From: Massilia sp. METH4
Lineage (GTDB): Bacteria > Pseudomonadota > Gammaproteobacteria > Burkholderiales > Burkholderiaceae_D
Length of the DNA: 64,000 nt
Assembly (NCBI RefSeq): GCF_037094685.1
Contig: NZ_CP146614.1
Span: 6,758,001-6,822,000, forward strand
Reading direction: 5' to 3'
Shown here: one piece after another, positions 23,529 to 35,100 of the stretch
Position numbering within the stretch: position 1 is the stretch's first letter
How the letters are laid out: each line of letters opens with the position of its first letter
The notes under the pieces: generated by a model
The model's database searches: none
Told to the model about the DNA's origin: nothing
What the model saw: the letters and a program-made list of their open reading frames with translations, nothing else
Translations under genes and position numbers: made by a program

Positions 23529-26500
23529 GTGGTCAGGGGCTCGACGCCGGCGGCGCGGCTCAGGTTGCGTTCTTCGGGATTGCGGGTGCGCAGCTTGTCC
23601 AGCAGGATGTAGACGACCGGCGTCGTCAGCAGCGTGAGCAGCTGGCTGGCGATCAGGCCGCCGATGATGGCGATGCCCAGCGGCTGGCGCAGCTCGGAGC
23701 CTTCGCCGAAGCCGATTGCCAGCGGCAGCGCGCCCAGCGCGGCGGCCAGCGTCGTCATCAGGATGGGGCGGAAGCGCAGCAGGCATGCTTCGCGCACCGC
23801 TTCCACGGCAGTCAGCCCGCGGGCCCGCTCCGCCTCCAGCGCGAAGTCGATGATCAGGATGGCGTTCTTCTTCACGATGCCGATCAGGAGGAACACGCCG
23901 ATCAGCGCGATGACGGAAAACTCCATGCGGAACAGCAGCAGTGCCAGCACCGCGCCCACGCCCGCCGAGGGCAAGGTGGACAGCACAGTCACCGGGTGCA
24001 CCAGGCTTTCATACAGGATGCCCAGCACGATGTAGATGACGACGATCGCGGCCAGGATCAGCAGCGGCTGCTGCCGGTTCGATTCTTCCGCCTGTTTCGC
24101 CTGCCCTTCGAAGCTGCCGCGCACATTGTTCGGCATGGCGATATCGGCCTCGGCCCCCTTCACCGCCTCCTGCGCCTGGCTCAGCGTGTATCCCTCGGCC
24201 AGGTTGAACGAGATGGTCGTTGCCAGCTCGCCATCCTGGTGATTGACCGAGGTCGGCGTTGCGCTCTCCGCGAACGAGGCGATGCCGGACAGCGGCACCA
24301 TCGCCGCACGCGCGGTGGACAATGCCGAGCCGGTCGACGTATCGCGCTGGCCCTGCGCATTGTTCGTGGCGGCATTGGTGCCGCCCGACGCGGACGCCGT
24401 ATCCGTGCTGTCGGTCGACGTGGCCGCCTTGCTCGGCACGTACACATCGCGCAGCGCCTCGGGACTCTGCGCATATTCCGGCGCCACTTCCATCACCACC
24501 TTGTACTGGTTCAGCTCATCGTAGATCGTGGCTACCTGCCGCTGGCCGAAGGCGTTGTACAGCGCATTGGTGACGTCGCGCGCGCTCATGCCGAAGCGCG
24601 CCGTGGTCTCCTTGTCGATCGTCACAAAGGTTTCCACGCCATTGTCCTGCTGGTCGGTGTCCACGTCCGTCAGCTCCGGCGAATTTTTCATGGCATCGGC
24701 CAGCTTCATCGCCCAGTTCTTCAGGTCCTCGCGGTTATCGCTCTTCAGGGTGTACTGGTAGGTGGAATTGCTGGACCGGCCGCCCATCCGCAAGTCCTGC
24801 ACCGGATTCAGGAACAGTTGCACACCCGTCACCTTGGCCAGTTGCGGCCGCAGCCGGTCGATCACCGCCTGCCCGGCCACGTCGCGCTCGTCGGCCGGCT
24901 TCAGGTTGACGAACATGAAGCCGCCGCCCGCGCGCGAACCGCCGGTAAAACCGACCACGGTATCGACAGCCGGGTCCTTGCGGATGATGTCCACCAGCTG
25001 GCGCAGCTTCTGCTGCATGGCCTGGAACGAGATGCTCTGGTCGGCGCGGATGCCGCCGTTGATCTGGCCCGTGTCCTGGCGGGGAAAGAAGCCCTTCGGC
25101 GCGGCGGCGAACAGGTACACGTTCAGCGCCACCACGAAGGCCAGGATCAGCATCACCAGGCCCACGCTGTGCAGCGCCCAGTCCAGCGCGTGCGCGTACA
25201 CGCGCTGCATCCAGTTGAAGCCGGCTTCGAAGGCGCGCGAGATGCGGCCCGGCGGCCTGCGGTCCTTCTCCGAACGAAGGAGCCAGGCGCACATCATCGG
25301 CGTGGTCGTCAGCGAAATCACCAGCGAGATCATGACGGCGGCCGACAGCGTGACGGCGAATTCGCGGAACAGCCGCCCCACCTGCCCGCCCATGAACAGC
25401 AAGGGAATGAACACGGCGATCAGCGACAGGCTGATCGACAGCACGGTGAAGCCCACCTCCTTCGCGCCCAGCAGCGCCGCCTTGAAGCGGTCCATGCCGT
25501 TCTCGACGTGCCGCGCGGTGTTTTCCAGCACCACGATCGCGTCGTCGACGACGAAGCCGGTGGCCACCGTGAGCGCCATCAGCGACAGGTTGTTGAGCGA
25601 AAAGCCCAGCATGTACATCACGCCGAAGGTACCCAGCAGCGACACGACGGTGGCGATGGCGGGAATGACCGTGGCGCGCACGCTGCGCAGGAAGGCGCTG
25701 ACCACCAGCACCACGAGGATGACGGAGAGGATCAGCGTGAATTCGACTTCGTGCAGCGACGAGCGGATCGACGTGGTGCTGTCCGACGCGACGGACACGG
25801 TAATGTCCTGCGGTAGCTGGGCGCGCAATTGGGGCAGCAGCGCGCGCACGCTGTCCACCGTTTCGATGATGTTGGCGCCCGGCTGGCGCGTGATCAGCAC
25901 GATCACGGCCGGCTGGCCGTTGAAGAGGCCCAGGGTGTTCTTGTTCTCCGGGCCATCTTCCACGGTGGCCACGTCGCTCAGGCGGATCGCGGCATTGTCG
26001 CGCCAGGCGACGACCAGGTCCTTGTAGTCCGCCGCCGTGCGCCCTCCCGTCGCCGTGCCGGGCGCCGAGTAGATCTGCAGCCGCCGGCCTTCGCTCTCGA
26101 TCGCGCCGCGCGGGCGGTTGGCATTGGTGGCCTGGATCGCGGCCCGCACGTCCTCGGTCGACACGCCGTACTGGTTCAGCGCGAACGGCAGCAGTTCGAT
26201 GCGCACGGCCGGCAGCGAGCCGCCGCCGATTTCCACATCGCCCACGCCCTTCACCTGCGCGAGCTTCTGCTGCACGATGTTCGATACGGCTTCATAGATC
26301 TGGCCCGGCCGGCGCGTGGGCGACGTGAGCGCGAGGATGATCACCGGCGAATCCGACGGGTTCATCTTGCGATAGGTCGGATTGCTCTTCAGCGTGGCCG
26401 GCAGGTCGGCGCGCGAGGCATTGATGGCCGCCTGCACTTCGCGGGCGGCGGCATCGATCTTGCGGTTCAGGTCGAACTGCAGGTTGATCCGCGTCGAGCC

Positions 26501-26758
26501 GGAAGACGACTGCGATGTCATCTCGTTGACGCCCGCGATCACGCCGAGCCTGCGCTCGAGCGGCGTGGCCACGCTGCTGGCCATCGTGTCCGGGCTGGCG
26601 CCAGGCAGGTTGGCGGAGACCGAGATCGCCGGAAAGTCCACCTGCGGCAGCGGCGAGACCGGCAGCACGAAGAACGCGGCAATGCCGGCCAGCGCCAGGC
26701 CGATCGTCAGGAGGACGGTGGCGATCGGGCGCCGGACGAACGGTTCGGACAGGTTCAC
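23525..26758 (-). CDS. mdtC: RND multidrug efflux permease, MdtC-like
   Basis: A 1077-aa inner-membrane RND pump with 12 membrane segments and two large periplasmic loops. It begins [20 protein letters not shown]. The proton-relay pair is in [19 protein letters not shown] in TM4. Late blocks include [26 protein letters not shown] and [19 protein letters not shown] (read in parts). A Ser/Thr/Asn-rich insertion of about 35 residues ([19 protein letters not shown]) lies near residue 790-825 in the second periplasmic loop. In E. coli, MdtB and MdtC form a heterotrimer; this pair probably does the same. It overlaps the upstream permease gene by 4 bp. Confidence 0.9.
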   Translation of the reverse strand: MNLSEPFVRRPIATVLLTIGLALAGIAAFFVLPVSPLPQVDFPAISVSANLPGASPDTMASSVATPLERRLGVIAGVNEMTSQSSSGSTRINLQFDLNRKIDAAAREVQAAINASRADLPATLKSNPTYRKMNPSDSPVIILALTSPTRRPGQIYEAVSNIVQQKLAQVKGVGDVEIGGGSLPAVRIELLPFALNQYGVSTEDVRAAIQATNANRPRGAIESEGRRLQIYSAPGTATGGRTAADYKDLVVAWRDNAAIRLSDVATVEDGPENKNTLGLFNGQPAVIVLITRQPGANIIETVDSVRALLPQLRAQLPQDITVSVASDSTTSIRSSLHEVEFTLILSVILVVLVVSAFLRSVRATVIPAIATVVSLLGTFGVMYMLGFSLNNLSLMALTVATGFVVDDAIVVLENTARHVENGMDRFKAALLGAKEVGFTVLSISLSLIAVFIPLLFMGGQVGRLFREFAVTLSAAVMISLVISLTTTPMMCAWLLRSEKDRRPPGRISRAFEAGFNWMQRVYAHALDWALHSVGLVMLILAFVVALNVYLFAAAPKGFFPRQDTGQINGGIRADQSISFQAMQQKLRQLVDIIRKDPAVDTVVGFTGGSRAGGGFMFVNLKPADERDVAGQAVIDRLRPQLAKVTGVQLFLNPVQDLRMGGRSSNSTYQYTLKSDNREDLKNWAMKLADAMKNSPELTDVDTDQQDNGVETFVTIDKETTARFGMSARDVTNALYNAFGQRQVATIYDELNQYKVVMEVAPEYAQSPEALRDVYVPSKAATSTDSTDTASASGGTNAATNNAQGQRDTSTGSALSTARAAMVPLSGIASFAESATPTSVNHQDGELATTISFNLAEGYTLSQAQEAVKGAEADIAMPNNVRGSFEGQAKQAEESNRQQPLLILAAIVVIYIVLGILYESLVHPVTVLSTLPSAGVGAVLALLLFRMEFSVIALIGVFLLIGIVKKNAILIIDFALEAERARGLTAVEAVREACLLRFRPILMTTLAAALGALPLAIGFGEGSELRQPLGIAIIGGLIASQLLTLLTTPVVYILLDKLRTRNPEERNLSRAAGVEPLTT

Positions 26759-29700
26759 GATGCCTCCGGGCTCTTGGCGCCGGCGCCGAGGCCGGGCTTC
26801 TTCCCGAAGCGCTGGCCGAGCCGGTCGAACGCCAGGTAGATCACGGGCGTGGTGTACAGGGTCAGCAGCTGGCTCACCAGCAACCCGCCGAAGATGGCGA
26901 GGCCCAGCGGCCGGCGCAGCTCGGCGCCCTCGCCCCAGCCGAACATCAGCGGCACGGCGGCGAACAGCGCGGCCAGCGTCGTCATCAGGATCGGCCGGAA
27001 GCGCAGCAGCGCGGCCTGGTGGATCGCTTCCCGCGGCGGGCGGCCTTCATCGCGCTCGGCCTCGATGGCGAAGTCGATCATCATGATGGCGTTCTTCTTC
27101 ACGATGCCGATCAGCAGGATGATGCCGATGATGCCGATCACGCCCAGGTCCTGGCCGGACACCATCAGCGCCAGCAAGGCGCCCACCCCTGCCGACGGCA
27201 GCGTCGACAGGATCGTCAGCGGGTGGATATAGCTTTCGTACAGCACGCCCAGCACGATGTACACGCATACGACGGCGGCGAGGATCAGCCACAGCTGGTT
27301 CGTCAGCGAAGCCTGGTAGGCGCCGGCGGCGCCCAGGAACGTCATCGTCACGGAGCCGGGCAGGCCGATCTCGGCCGCCGCTTCCCTGATCGCGTCCACG
27401 GCGCGGCCCAGCGACACGCCGTCAGCCGTATCGAAACCCAGCGTGGTGGCCGGATACTGCGCCACGTGGGTGATCTGCAGTGGCGCCGGCGCCTCGGTGA
27501 TGGTCGCCACGGCGGACAGCGGCGTGGGCTTGCCGCCGCCGGTGCGGATCTGCAAGTCGCCCAGCGATTGCGGCGTGGACAGCATGCCCGGCGCCGCCTC
27601 CAGGATCACGCGGTACTGGTTCGTCTCGGTGAAGATGGTCGAGACGATGCGCTGTCCGAACGCGCTGTACAGCGCATCGTCGATGGCCGAGGCCGTGATC
27701 GACAAGCGTGAAGCCGTGTCGCGGTCGATGCTGATGTAGGCGGCGGCGCCGGTGGCGCCGGCGTCGGACACCACGTTGCGCAACTGCTCCTTCCTTGCCA
27801 TCTGCACGGCAAGCTTGTTCGCCCATTCGTTGACGGTGGCCGTGTCGGCGCCCTCGAGCGACACGCGGAACTGCGTGGGACCCGTTTCCGCGTCGATCGT
27901 CAGATCCTGTGTCGGCTGCAGGTAGATGCGCACGCCCGGCACCTCGGCCACGCGCTGGCGCAGGCGGTTCATCAGCGCGTCCTGGTCGCCCCGGTCTTCC
28001 TTCAGGTTGATCAGCATGCGGCCGGTGTGCAGCATCGTGTTGTTGGCGGCATCCACGCCCACGATGGAACTGAGCGACTGCACTTCCGGGTCTTCCAGGA
28101 TCGCCGCGGCGGCCTGCTTCTGCAGCTCGGCCATGCGGCTGTACGACACGGCCTGCGCCGTCTCGATGCGCGCCTGCAGCTGGCCCGTGTCCTGCGTGGG
28201 GAACAGGCCTTTCGGGATCAGGATGTACAGCACCACGGTGAGCACCAGCGTGGCCAGCGCCACGACCAGCGTCAGGCCCTGGCGCAGCAGCACCCACTGC
28301 AGGGAGCGGTCATAGTGGAAGATGACGCGGTCGAAGAAATGCTGCACGCGGCCGCCGAAGCTCTTCGGGTCGTCGTTCTTGTGCGAGGTGAGCCAGCGCG
28401 CCGACATCATCGGCACCAGGGTCAGCGACACCACGGCCGAGATCAGGATCGTGATCGACAGCGTGACGGCGAATTCGCGGAACAGGCGGCCCACGACGTC
28501 GCCCATGAACAGCAGAGGAATCAGCACCGCGATCAGCGAGACCGTCAGCGAGATGATGGTGAAGCCGATCTGCTTCGCGCCCTTCAGGGCGGCGGCCATC
28601 GGCGTTTCGCCTTCCTCGATGTAGCGGGCGATGTTTTCGATCATCACGATCGCATCGTCCACCACGAAGCCGGTGGCGATGGTCAGCGCCATCAGCGACA
28701 GGTTGTTCAGGCTGTAGCCCATCAGGTACATCACGCCGCAGGTGCCGATCAGCGAAATCGGCACGGCCAGGCTGGCGATCACCGTCGCGCGCACGCTGTG
28801 CAGGAACAGGAAGATCACCAGCACCACCAGCACCACGGCCAGCACCAGCTCCAGCTGCACGTGATGCACGGAGCCGCGGATGCCCGTGGTGCGGTCGGAC
28901 AGCACGTCCACGCGCAGCGCGGTCGGCAGGCCGGCCTGCAGCTCGGGCAGGCGCTCCTTGATCGCATCGACGGTGGCGATCACGTTGGCGCCCGGCTGGC
29001 GCTGCACGTTCAGGATGATGGCCGGCTTCATGTTCGCCCAGGCGCCCAGCTTGACGTTTTCGGCCGAGTCGACCACGCGCGCCACGTCCGTCAGCCGCAC
29101 CGGCGCGCCGTTCTTGTAGGCGACGATCAGGCTCTTATAGTCGTTGGCCGTGAGCAGCTGGTCGTTGGCGTTGATCGTGAAGGCTCGCGTGGGGCCGTCG
29201 AACGAGCCCTTGGCGCTGTTGGCGTTCGCGTTCGAGATCGCGGTGCGCAGCGTGTCGAGGCCCAGGCCGTAGCTGGCCAGCGCCAGCGTATCGGCCTGGA
29301 TGCGCACGGCCGGGCGCTGGCCGCCGGACAGGCTGACCAGGCCCACGCCCGACACCTGGCTGATCTTCAGGGCCAGGCGCGTGTTGACGATGTTCTGCAC
29401 TTCCGTCAGCGGCATCGTGTCCGACGTGATCGCCAGGGTCAGCACCGGGGCGTCCGCCGGATTGACCTTGGCGTACACGGGCGGAGCCGGCAGGTCGGTC
29501 GGCAACAGCGACCCGCCCGCGTTGATGGCGGCCTGCACTTCCTGCTCGGCCACGTCGAGCGTCTGGCCCAGGCCGAACTGCAGCGTGATGATCGAAACCC
29601 CCGCCGCGCTGGTGGAACTCATGCGCTGCAGGCCCGACATCTGGCCAAACTGGCGCTCCAGCGGGGCCGTCACCGTCTGCGCCATCACTTCCGGGCTGGC

Positions 29701-29859
29701 ACCCGGATACAGCGTCTGCACCTGGAGCGTGGGGAAATCGACTTGCGGCAACGCCGACAGCGGCAGGAACTTGAACCCCACCAGGCCCGCCAGCATGATC
29801 GCCAGCATCAGCAGCGATGTGGCGACCGGGCGGCGGATGAATGGTGCCGATGGACTCAT
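26755..29859 (-). CDS. mdtB: RND multidrug efflux permease, MdtB-like
   Basis: A 1034-aa RND permease with the same topology as its neighbour, beginning [20 protein letters not shown] and with the TM4 proton-relay block [31 protein letters not shown] and [20 protein letters not shown] mark the C-terminal half. It lies directly after the adaptor gene with a 4-bp overlap, the order expected for mdtA-mdtB-mdtC. Two non-identical permeases in tandem point to a heteromultimeric pump of the MdtABC/MuxABC type for drugs or bile-like compounds. Confidence 0.9.
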   Translation of the reverse strand: MSPSAPFIRRPVATSLLMLAIMLAGLVGFKFLPLSALPQVDFPTLQVQTLYPGASPEVMAQTVTAPLERQFGQMSGLQRMSSTSAAGVSIITLQFGLGQTLDVAEQEVQAAINAGGSLLPTDLPAPPVYAKVNPADAPVLTLAITSDTMPLTEVQNIVNTRLALKISQVSGVGLVSLSGGQRPAVRIQADTLALASYGLGLDTLRTAISNANANSAKGSFDGPTRAFTINANDQLLTANDYKSLIVAYKNGAPVRLTDVARVVDSAENVKLGAWANMKPAIILNVQRQPGANVIATVDAIKERLPELQAGLPTALRVDVLSDRTTGIRGSVHHVQLELVLAVVLVVLVIFLFLHSVRATVIASLAVPISLIGTCGVMYLMGYSLNNLSLMALTIATGFVVDDAIVMIENIARYIEEGETPMAAALKGAKQIGFTIISLTVSLIAVLIPLLFMGDVVGRLFREFAVTLSITILISAVVSLTLVPMMSARWLTSHKNDDPKSFGGRVQHFFDRVIFHYDRSLQWVLLRQGLTLVVALATLVLTVVLYILIPKGLFPTQDTGQLQARIETAQAVSYSRMAELQKQAAAAILEDPEVQSLSSIVGVDAANNTMLHTGRMLINLKEDRGDQDALMNRLRQRVAEVPGVRIYLQPTQDLTIDAETGPTQFRVSLEGADTATVNEWANKLAVQMARKEQLRNVVSDAGATGAAAYISIDRDTASRLSITASAIDDALYSAFGQRIVSTIFTETNQYRVILEAAPGMLSTPQSLGDLQIRTGGGKPTPLSAVATITEAPAPLQITHVAQYPATTLGFDTADGVSLGRAVDAIREAAAEIGLPGSVTMTFLGAAGAYQASLTNQLWLILAAVVCVYIVLGVLYESYIHPLTILSTLPSAGVGALLALMVSGQDLGVIGIIGIILLIGIVKKNAIMMIDFAIEAERDEGRPPREAIHQAALLRFRPILMTTLAALFAAVPLMFGWGEGAELRRPLGLAIFGGLLVSQLLTLYTTPVIYLAFDRLGQRFGKKPGLGAGAKSPEAS

Positions 29860-31349
29860 CGCGCGGCTGCCGGCTGCTCGCGGCGCTCATTGCCCCGCTC
29901 ATTGTTGCGCTGGCCGCCCACGCCAGGCGCCGTTTCCTGCGCATCGGCGGCGCTCGGCGCGCTGCGGCCGCCCGCTTCCGGCATGGCGCGTTCGGGCGCC
30001 TCGCCCTGCTCGGCGCGGCGGGCCGGCATCTTCGCCGCGTCGCTGCCCACGGCGCCCGCCGCCACGTCCGGCGCGGCTGCCGGGCGGTTGTCCGCCTGGC
30101 GCCCCTGGCCGCGTGGGCCTTGCTTATCCCCCGGCAGCATGACCTTCGCGCCCTCCTTCAGCCGGTCGGCGCCTTCGGTGATCACGCGCTCGCCCACCTT
30201 CAGGCCGGAAACGACCTGCACCTTGTCCACGGTGGCCTGGCCGCGCTTCACGGGCCGCATCGTCACCGTGCGGTCGTTCTTCAGCAACCAGACGTAGTCG
30301 CCGTCGGTGCCGTGGCGCAGCGCCGTCACCGGCACCAGCACGGCGTTCCTGATCGTGCGCATTTCCAGCCGCACGTTGACGAACTGGCTGGGGAACAGCG
30401 TCATCCTGTCGTTGTCGAAGCGCGCCTTGGCCATCACGGTGCCCGTCGACGTGTCGGCCTGATTGTCCAGCGCGGCGAAGCGGCCGGTGGCCAGCACCTC
30501 GGTGCGGGTGCGGTCATAGGCCTGGGCGGCCAGCGCGGCACCGGTCGATGCGCGGCTCATGATGTCCGGCACGCGGTCTTGCGGCACGGCGAATTCCACG
30601 TCGATGGGCGACTGCTGGGTGATCACGGCGATGCCGTTGGCATCGCTGCTCGACACCAGGTTGCCCACGTCGACCACGCGCAGGCCCACGCGGCCGCTGA
30701 TCGGGGCAACCACCTTGGTGTAGCCCAGGTTCAGGCGCGCCGTGCCTTCCGCGGCGCGGTCCGTCATCACCGTGCCTTCCAGCTGCTTGACGAGGGCGGC
30801 CTGGGTGTCGACGTCCTGCCGGGCGATCGAGTCCTGCGACAGCAGCGTGCGGTAGCGTTCCAGCGTCAGCCGCGCATTCTCCAGCTGGGCCTCGTCGCGC
30901 TGGCGCTGGCCGGTGGCCTGCATCAGCGCCATCTCGAACTGGCGCGGATCGATCTGGGCCAGCACCTGGCCGGCCTTGACCAGCTGGCCCTCCTTGAACA
31001 GCACCTTCTGCAGGATGCCGGACACCTGCGGCCGCACCGTCGTGGTCGCCGCCGCCGTCACGGTGCCCAGGGCATCGAGGGTCACCGGCAGGTCGGCCTG
31101 CTCGGCCGTGGCCACGCCCACCGTCGTCGCCATGCCGCCGCGCCGGCCACCCGGCCCACCCGGCCCGCCCGGCCCGCCGGGGCCGCCCATGCCTGGCCCG
31201 CCCGGCCCGCCTTCCACGGGCCGGTGCGTCAGGTACCATGCCAGTCCGCCCATGGCGGCGATGGCGAGAACGGCGATGATGGTTCCGAGGATGCGGGTAC
31301 GGCGGCGGGGTTTGTTCGAAGGGGTCGTGGGCGCTGCTGGCGACGTCAT
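29856..31349 (-). CDS. mdtA: RND efflux periplasmic adaptor (membrane fusion protein), MdtA-like
   Basis: A 497-aa adaptor anchored by one N-terminal membrane segment (about 20-42, [21 protein letters not shown]). A Gly/Pro linker (GGPGG repeats, about residues 49-72) precedes the MFP core: barrel-sandwich parts [33 protein letters not shown] and [22 protein letters not shown]. The C-terminal 80 residues are charged, low complexity and Ala/Pro rich. ATG at 31349 is preceded by AAGGATCAGCG. It is the first gene of the operon mdtA-mdtB-mdtC-OMF with 4-bp overlaps throughout. The 228 bp upstream (31350-31577) presumably hold the promoter. Confidence 0.9.
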   Translation of the reverse strand: MTSPAAPTTPSNKPRRRTRILGTIIAVLAIAAMGGLAWYLTHRPVEGGPGGPGMGGPGGPGGPGGPGGRRGGMATTVGVATAEQADLPVTLDALGTVTAAATTTVRPQVSGILQKVLFKEGQLVKAGQVLAQIDPRQFEMALMQATGQRQRDEAQLENARLTLERYRTLLSQDSIARQDVDTQAALVKQLEGTVMTDRAAEGTARLNLGYTKVVAPISGRVGLRVVDVGNLVSSSDANGIAVITQQSPIDVEFAVPQDRVPDIMSRASTGAALAAQAYDRTRTEVLATGRFAALDNQADTSTGTVMAKARFDNDRMTLFPSQFVNVRLEMRTIRNAVLVPVTALRHGTDGDYVWLLKNDRTVTMRPVKRGQATVDKVQVVSGLKVGERVITEGADRLKEGAKVMLPGDKQGPRGQGRQADNRPAAAPDVAAGAVGSDAAKMPARRAEQGEAPERAMPEAGGRSAPSAADAQETAPGVGGQRNNERGNERREQPAAAR

Positions 31350-31577
31350 CGCTGATCCTTGTTGACTGTTCAGTAGAGTAACTATGCTTATCAAATCGAC
31401 TCTAACACAGCGGATTCGGCGGTTTGTTTCGCTTTGCTTACATTTACACCCCGATACAGTGGGATACGTGGACCGCAACGGGAGACGCGCGTCGGGAAGG
31501 CTGAACTGGCGGGGAATGCGCGGCGCGAACCGCGCCGGCAGGTCGTTACAAACTGGCTACAAATCTCCGCGCAGCGC

Positions 31578-31922
31578 TCAGGCAGGCGCGAAGAGATGGG
31601 TGTACGGTTGCGGCGTGGCGCCCGCCATCACGGCCTTGGTGAACGCGCTGCCCATCTGCGTGAGCGCCTGCTGGTGGGCGCCGACGATGTCGGCGAACGA
31701 GCGCTGCTGGATCTCGACGGCGTTCCTTGCCAGCGCGGCCATGCAATCCTGCGCCGCGTTGACGATGGCGCGCGCCGCGTGCTCCTGCACGATGCGCGTC
31801 GAGCTCATCCACAGTTCCTGGGCACTCGACTGGAATGAATGGGTGTAGACATTGCCGAGCTGCGCCATGATGTTCAGGAAGTCGGCGCCCTGGCCTGGCG
31901 CCTGGGGTGGGTAAGTGGTCAT
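31578..31922 (-). CDS. Phasin-like small helical protein
   Basis: A 114-aa protein, nearly all amphipathic helix: FLNIMAQLGNVYTHSFQSSAQELW, AARAIVNAAQDCMAALARNAVEIQQRSFADIVGAHQQAL (read in parts). The pattern resembles polyhydroxyalkanoate granule-associated phasins, which are common in these bacteria, but no PHA gene is adjacent and the match is weak. The ATG at 31922 follows TAGGAAT; the frame reaches 32033 without support. The alternative is an unclassified conserved helical protein. Confidence 0.5.
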   Translation of the reverse strand: MTTYPPQAPGQGADFLNIMAQLGNVYTHSFQSSAQELWMSSTRIVQEHAARAIVNAAQDCMAALARNAVEIQQRSFADIVGAHQQALTQMGSAFTKAVMAGATPQPYTHLFAPA

Positions 31923-32126
31923 CGCAATTCCTATCGGGTTGGCGGCTGGGCGTCGTGCAACGCTGCAGCGGGGGTTGTGCGGCGCAAGTTGTGCGGCGCA
32001 ACCAGAATAGGCCCCCGCTCGCCGGGCGGTCAAGCGAATTCCGCCTGCGGGGCGAGTAAAACGGCGCTTTGCACTTGCAGCAAAATAGCGACGGCGCCGA
32101 CCCGATGATGCGGCGCCGCCGCCAGG

Positions 32127-35100
32127 TCAGCCGTACAGCGTTTCCAGCGTGGTCGACATGGTACCGATCAGCGCCATCTTTTCCGGGCTGTCGGCAAAAG
32201 CAAGTGCCACGTCGCCGCGATCGAGCGCACCGTTTGCCAGCAGATCCGTCCAGTACTGCGCCTCGCCGGCGCCGGCTTCGCGGTGCAGCGCGGTGCGGTA
32301 CAGCGCTGCCGTGAATTCGGCATCGTCGAGCGCGCCATACCAGCCGCTGCCTTCCGTGCCAGCAACGAACGCGTCGGCGATCCCCGCCATCGAATTGCCC
32401 GCCCCGTGGACGCCGATCCACCAGTTCAGGCCGCCCTCGTCCGGCGCCCGGTCGAACAGGGCGCTGTACAGCCGCACCAGGGTGGCCACGTCGGTGGCAC
32501 CGAAGGCGACGTCGGCCGGCATCGCCAGCTTTTCCGGGGAGTCGGCCAGTGCCAGTGCCACCTCGCCCCGTGTCGCGCCATCGGCCAGCCGGTCCCCCCA
32601 GAACTGCAAGCCGCCTTCGTCCGCCGCGCGGTCGAGCACGCGGTGGTACAGCTGGGCGACGAAAGCCGTGTCGTCCAGCGTGGCGCCGGCGTCATCCTGC
32701 GCGTACAGCACGCCGGCCAACTGCTTCAGGGACGCGCCCGCAGCGACCGTCGCGGCCAACGCATCGACCGTCGCTACGCCGGCCCGCGCGCCGGTCAGTG
32801 CCTCGAACACGCGCGCGACGCTGCCGGCAACCGACGTGTCGCCCCTCAGGAAGCGCAGCGTCTCCACATCGGCCAGCACGTCGATGCCGTCGATGCCGCC
32901 ATCGCGGTGAGTCGCCATGAGAGCGCCATCGACCACGCGCAGGCTGTAATCGGCACGCCCGGCCCCGGTCATCAGAGCGATATCGGCACCGCTGCCGCCG
33001 TCGAGCGTGTCGTTACCCGTCCCGCCGTAGACAATATCGTTTCCTTCCTCGCCGAAGACATGGTCGCTGCTCCCGGCGCTGCGCAAGATATCGTCGCCCG
33101 CGCCACCGTGCAGCACATCGTCCCTCTCGCCCAGCGTGATCTGCTGGGCGCTGGCATCCCCCCACACGAGCCGCGTCGCGCCATTGCCGACGATGCGCAC
33201 GGCGCCGACCACGACAGCGAATTCGACATCGTCCAGGGCGATGGTCGAGCCCGCCGGCAAGGCGCGGGCATCGACCACCACCGCCTTGGGGACGTGACCG
33301 AACCCGTACCCGCCGACGATGCGCAGTTCACTGGGCACGGCGTTCGCCGCCGCGATGGGCACGATGGTACGCACCAGCAGCGGCGCGTCGCCATCGAGCG
33401 TGCCGATGAAGGCGCTGCCCGCTCCCGTCAGCCGCGCCTGGTCGGCCGAACCGTCGGCCGTGTGGGCGCGGATCGCCTCCACCAGGTCGGCCAGCGCCGC
33501 GGGGCGCAGCGTGGCGGTGCCGCTGGACTTCAGTCCGAAGCCGACCGGCACTTGCGCCGTCAGCAGGCTTACCAAGTTGCCGTCGTCTGCCAGCGAAATG
33601 TCGGCCGCGTCGATGGCGCCGATCCGCTCCTCGCGCTCCGGCACCACGATTGGAATCGTCAGCACGTGCCTTGGAGCGGCACCATTCGGGCCCGTATCGA
33701 TGTGCACCAGCACGCCGTCCGTCAGCGTAGTGTAGCCATACACCTGTTCAAAGGGAGGCGTGGCGTTGAACACGGGAGCGGCGGCCAGCGTGGCCGCATC
33801 GTTGCCGGCGCCGTCCTGGATTGCCCGCGCATCGTCCCCGCTGGTCGGGTCGGTATAGGCTACCGTCACGGCCTGCTGGTGCAGCACCGCCGTCTCGAGC
33901 GTCAGCGTGACCGTGCGCGCGGCGGCATCGACGGCGACCGACGTCACGCCCAATTCCGCCCCGTTCACTTTCACCGTGAAGGCGCCCGGTGCCGGCACCT
34001 GCCCGGCGTCGAGCTGGCCGGCATCGCCATAGGTCATCACCAGCGTGCGGCCAAGGACGGCGGCCGTCAGAAAGTCCGGCGCGCCGGTGTCGGGCGCGCT
34101 GCCGTCGACCAGCACGCCAGCCAGCGCCGGCTGGTGCCCGGCCAGCGCAAGAATGGCGTCGTTGCCGTCCAGGTCGCGAATGCTGGCGTTGTACACGTCG
34201 AGCTCCCCCAGGATGATGCCGCTGGCATCCGCGTCGCCCGCCTGCACGACATAGCGGTAGGTCAGCGAATTGGCGGTGGCTGCAACCAGCTTCGCCTCGC
34301 GCAGCGTCGCACCGATCACCAGCCCCAGCGTGCCCCCGTCGCCGCTGACGGCGATGTCCTCGTCGAAGGTGATGGTGAAGTCGAGGTGCTGCCCGATCGT
34401 GTAGGTGCCGGCGGACGGCACGGCGACCGGGCCGGAAACCTTCGGGCCGCGCGCATCGACCGCAACGCCCTCCAGCGGCGGCAGGTGCGCGGCCAGCGAC
34501 AACGTGGCGTCGTTGCCCGCCGTATCCTTCAGCGTGGCCCCCCCGGCCGTAAGGGCCCCGACGGCGACGGCGCCGGCGTCGCCCGGTGCCACCACATACA
34601 GGAACACCAGTTCCGTGGGACCGCTACCGCTCCAGTAGTTCGCGTGGACCGTTTGGCCGCCGATCGCCAGCGCCAGCCGCGGAATGCCATAGGCGGTGTC
34701 GACGATCACCGCTTCGTCCAGCGTGACCGTGAAGTCCAGGAGTTCGCCTGCCTTGTAGGTTCCGGGTGTCGGCGCGGTGACCGCCGTCACGGCGGGCGCC
34801 AGGCGATCGATCGCCTGCGCCTGGCCGGCCGTGAAACCGGCGGTGATCGCATTGCCACCCAGGTCGGCGATGCCGGTACCCGCATCCTTCAGGTCGAGGC
34901 GCAAGGTGCCGTCGCCCGACAGGCCGCCGACCGTGACCGTCCAGGTGCTGCTGTCGACGGCGGTGACCGACGCGACCCGGCCCGCCGCGGAGCCGGTCGA
35001 CGTTACGGTGAAGTCGTCCGCGTCGATGCCGGTCGCGCTTTCGGACAGCGTGACGGTGTAGGAAACCGACGCCTGCGTGACCTGCGCCACCGCGATCGCC

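Noticed and set aside
22134..23786. N-terminal extension of the outer-membrane factor to 23786
   Set aside because: The extra residues lie inside the upstream permease gene and are His/Arg rich; the lipobox-bearing start at 23528 overlaps the permease stop in the usual way.
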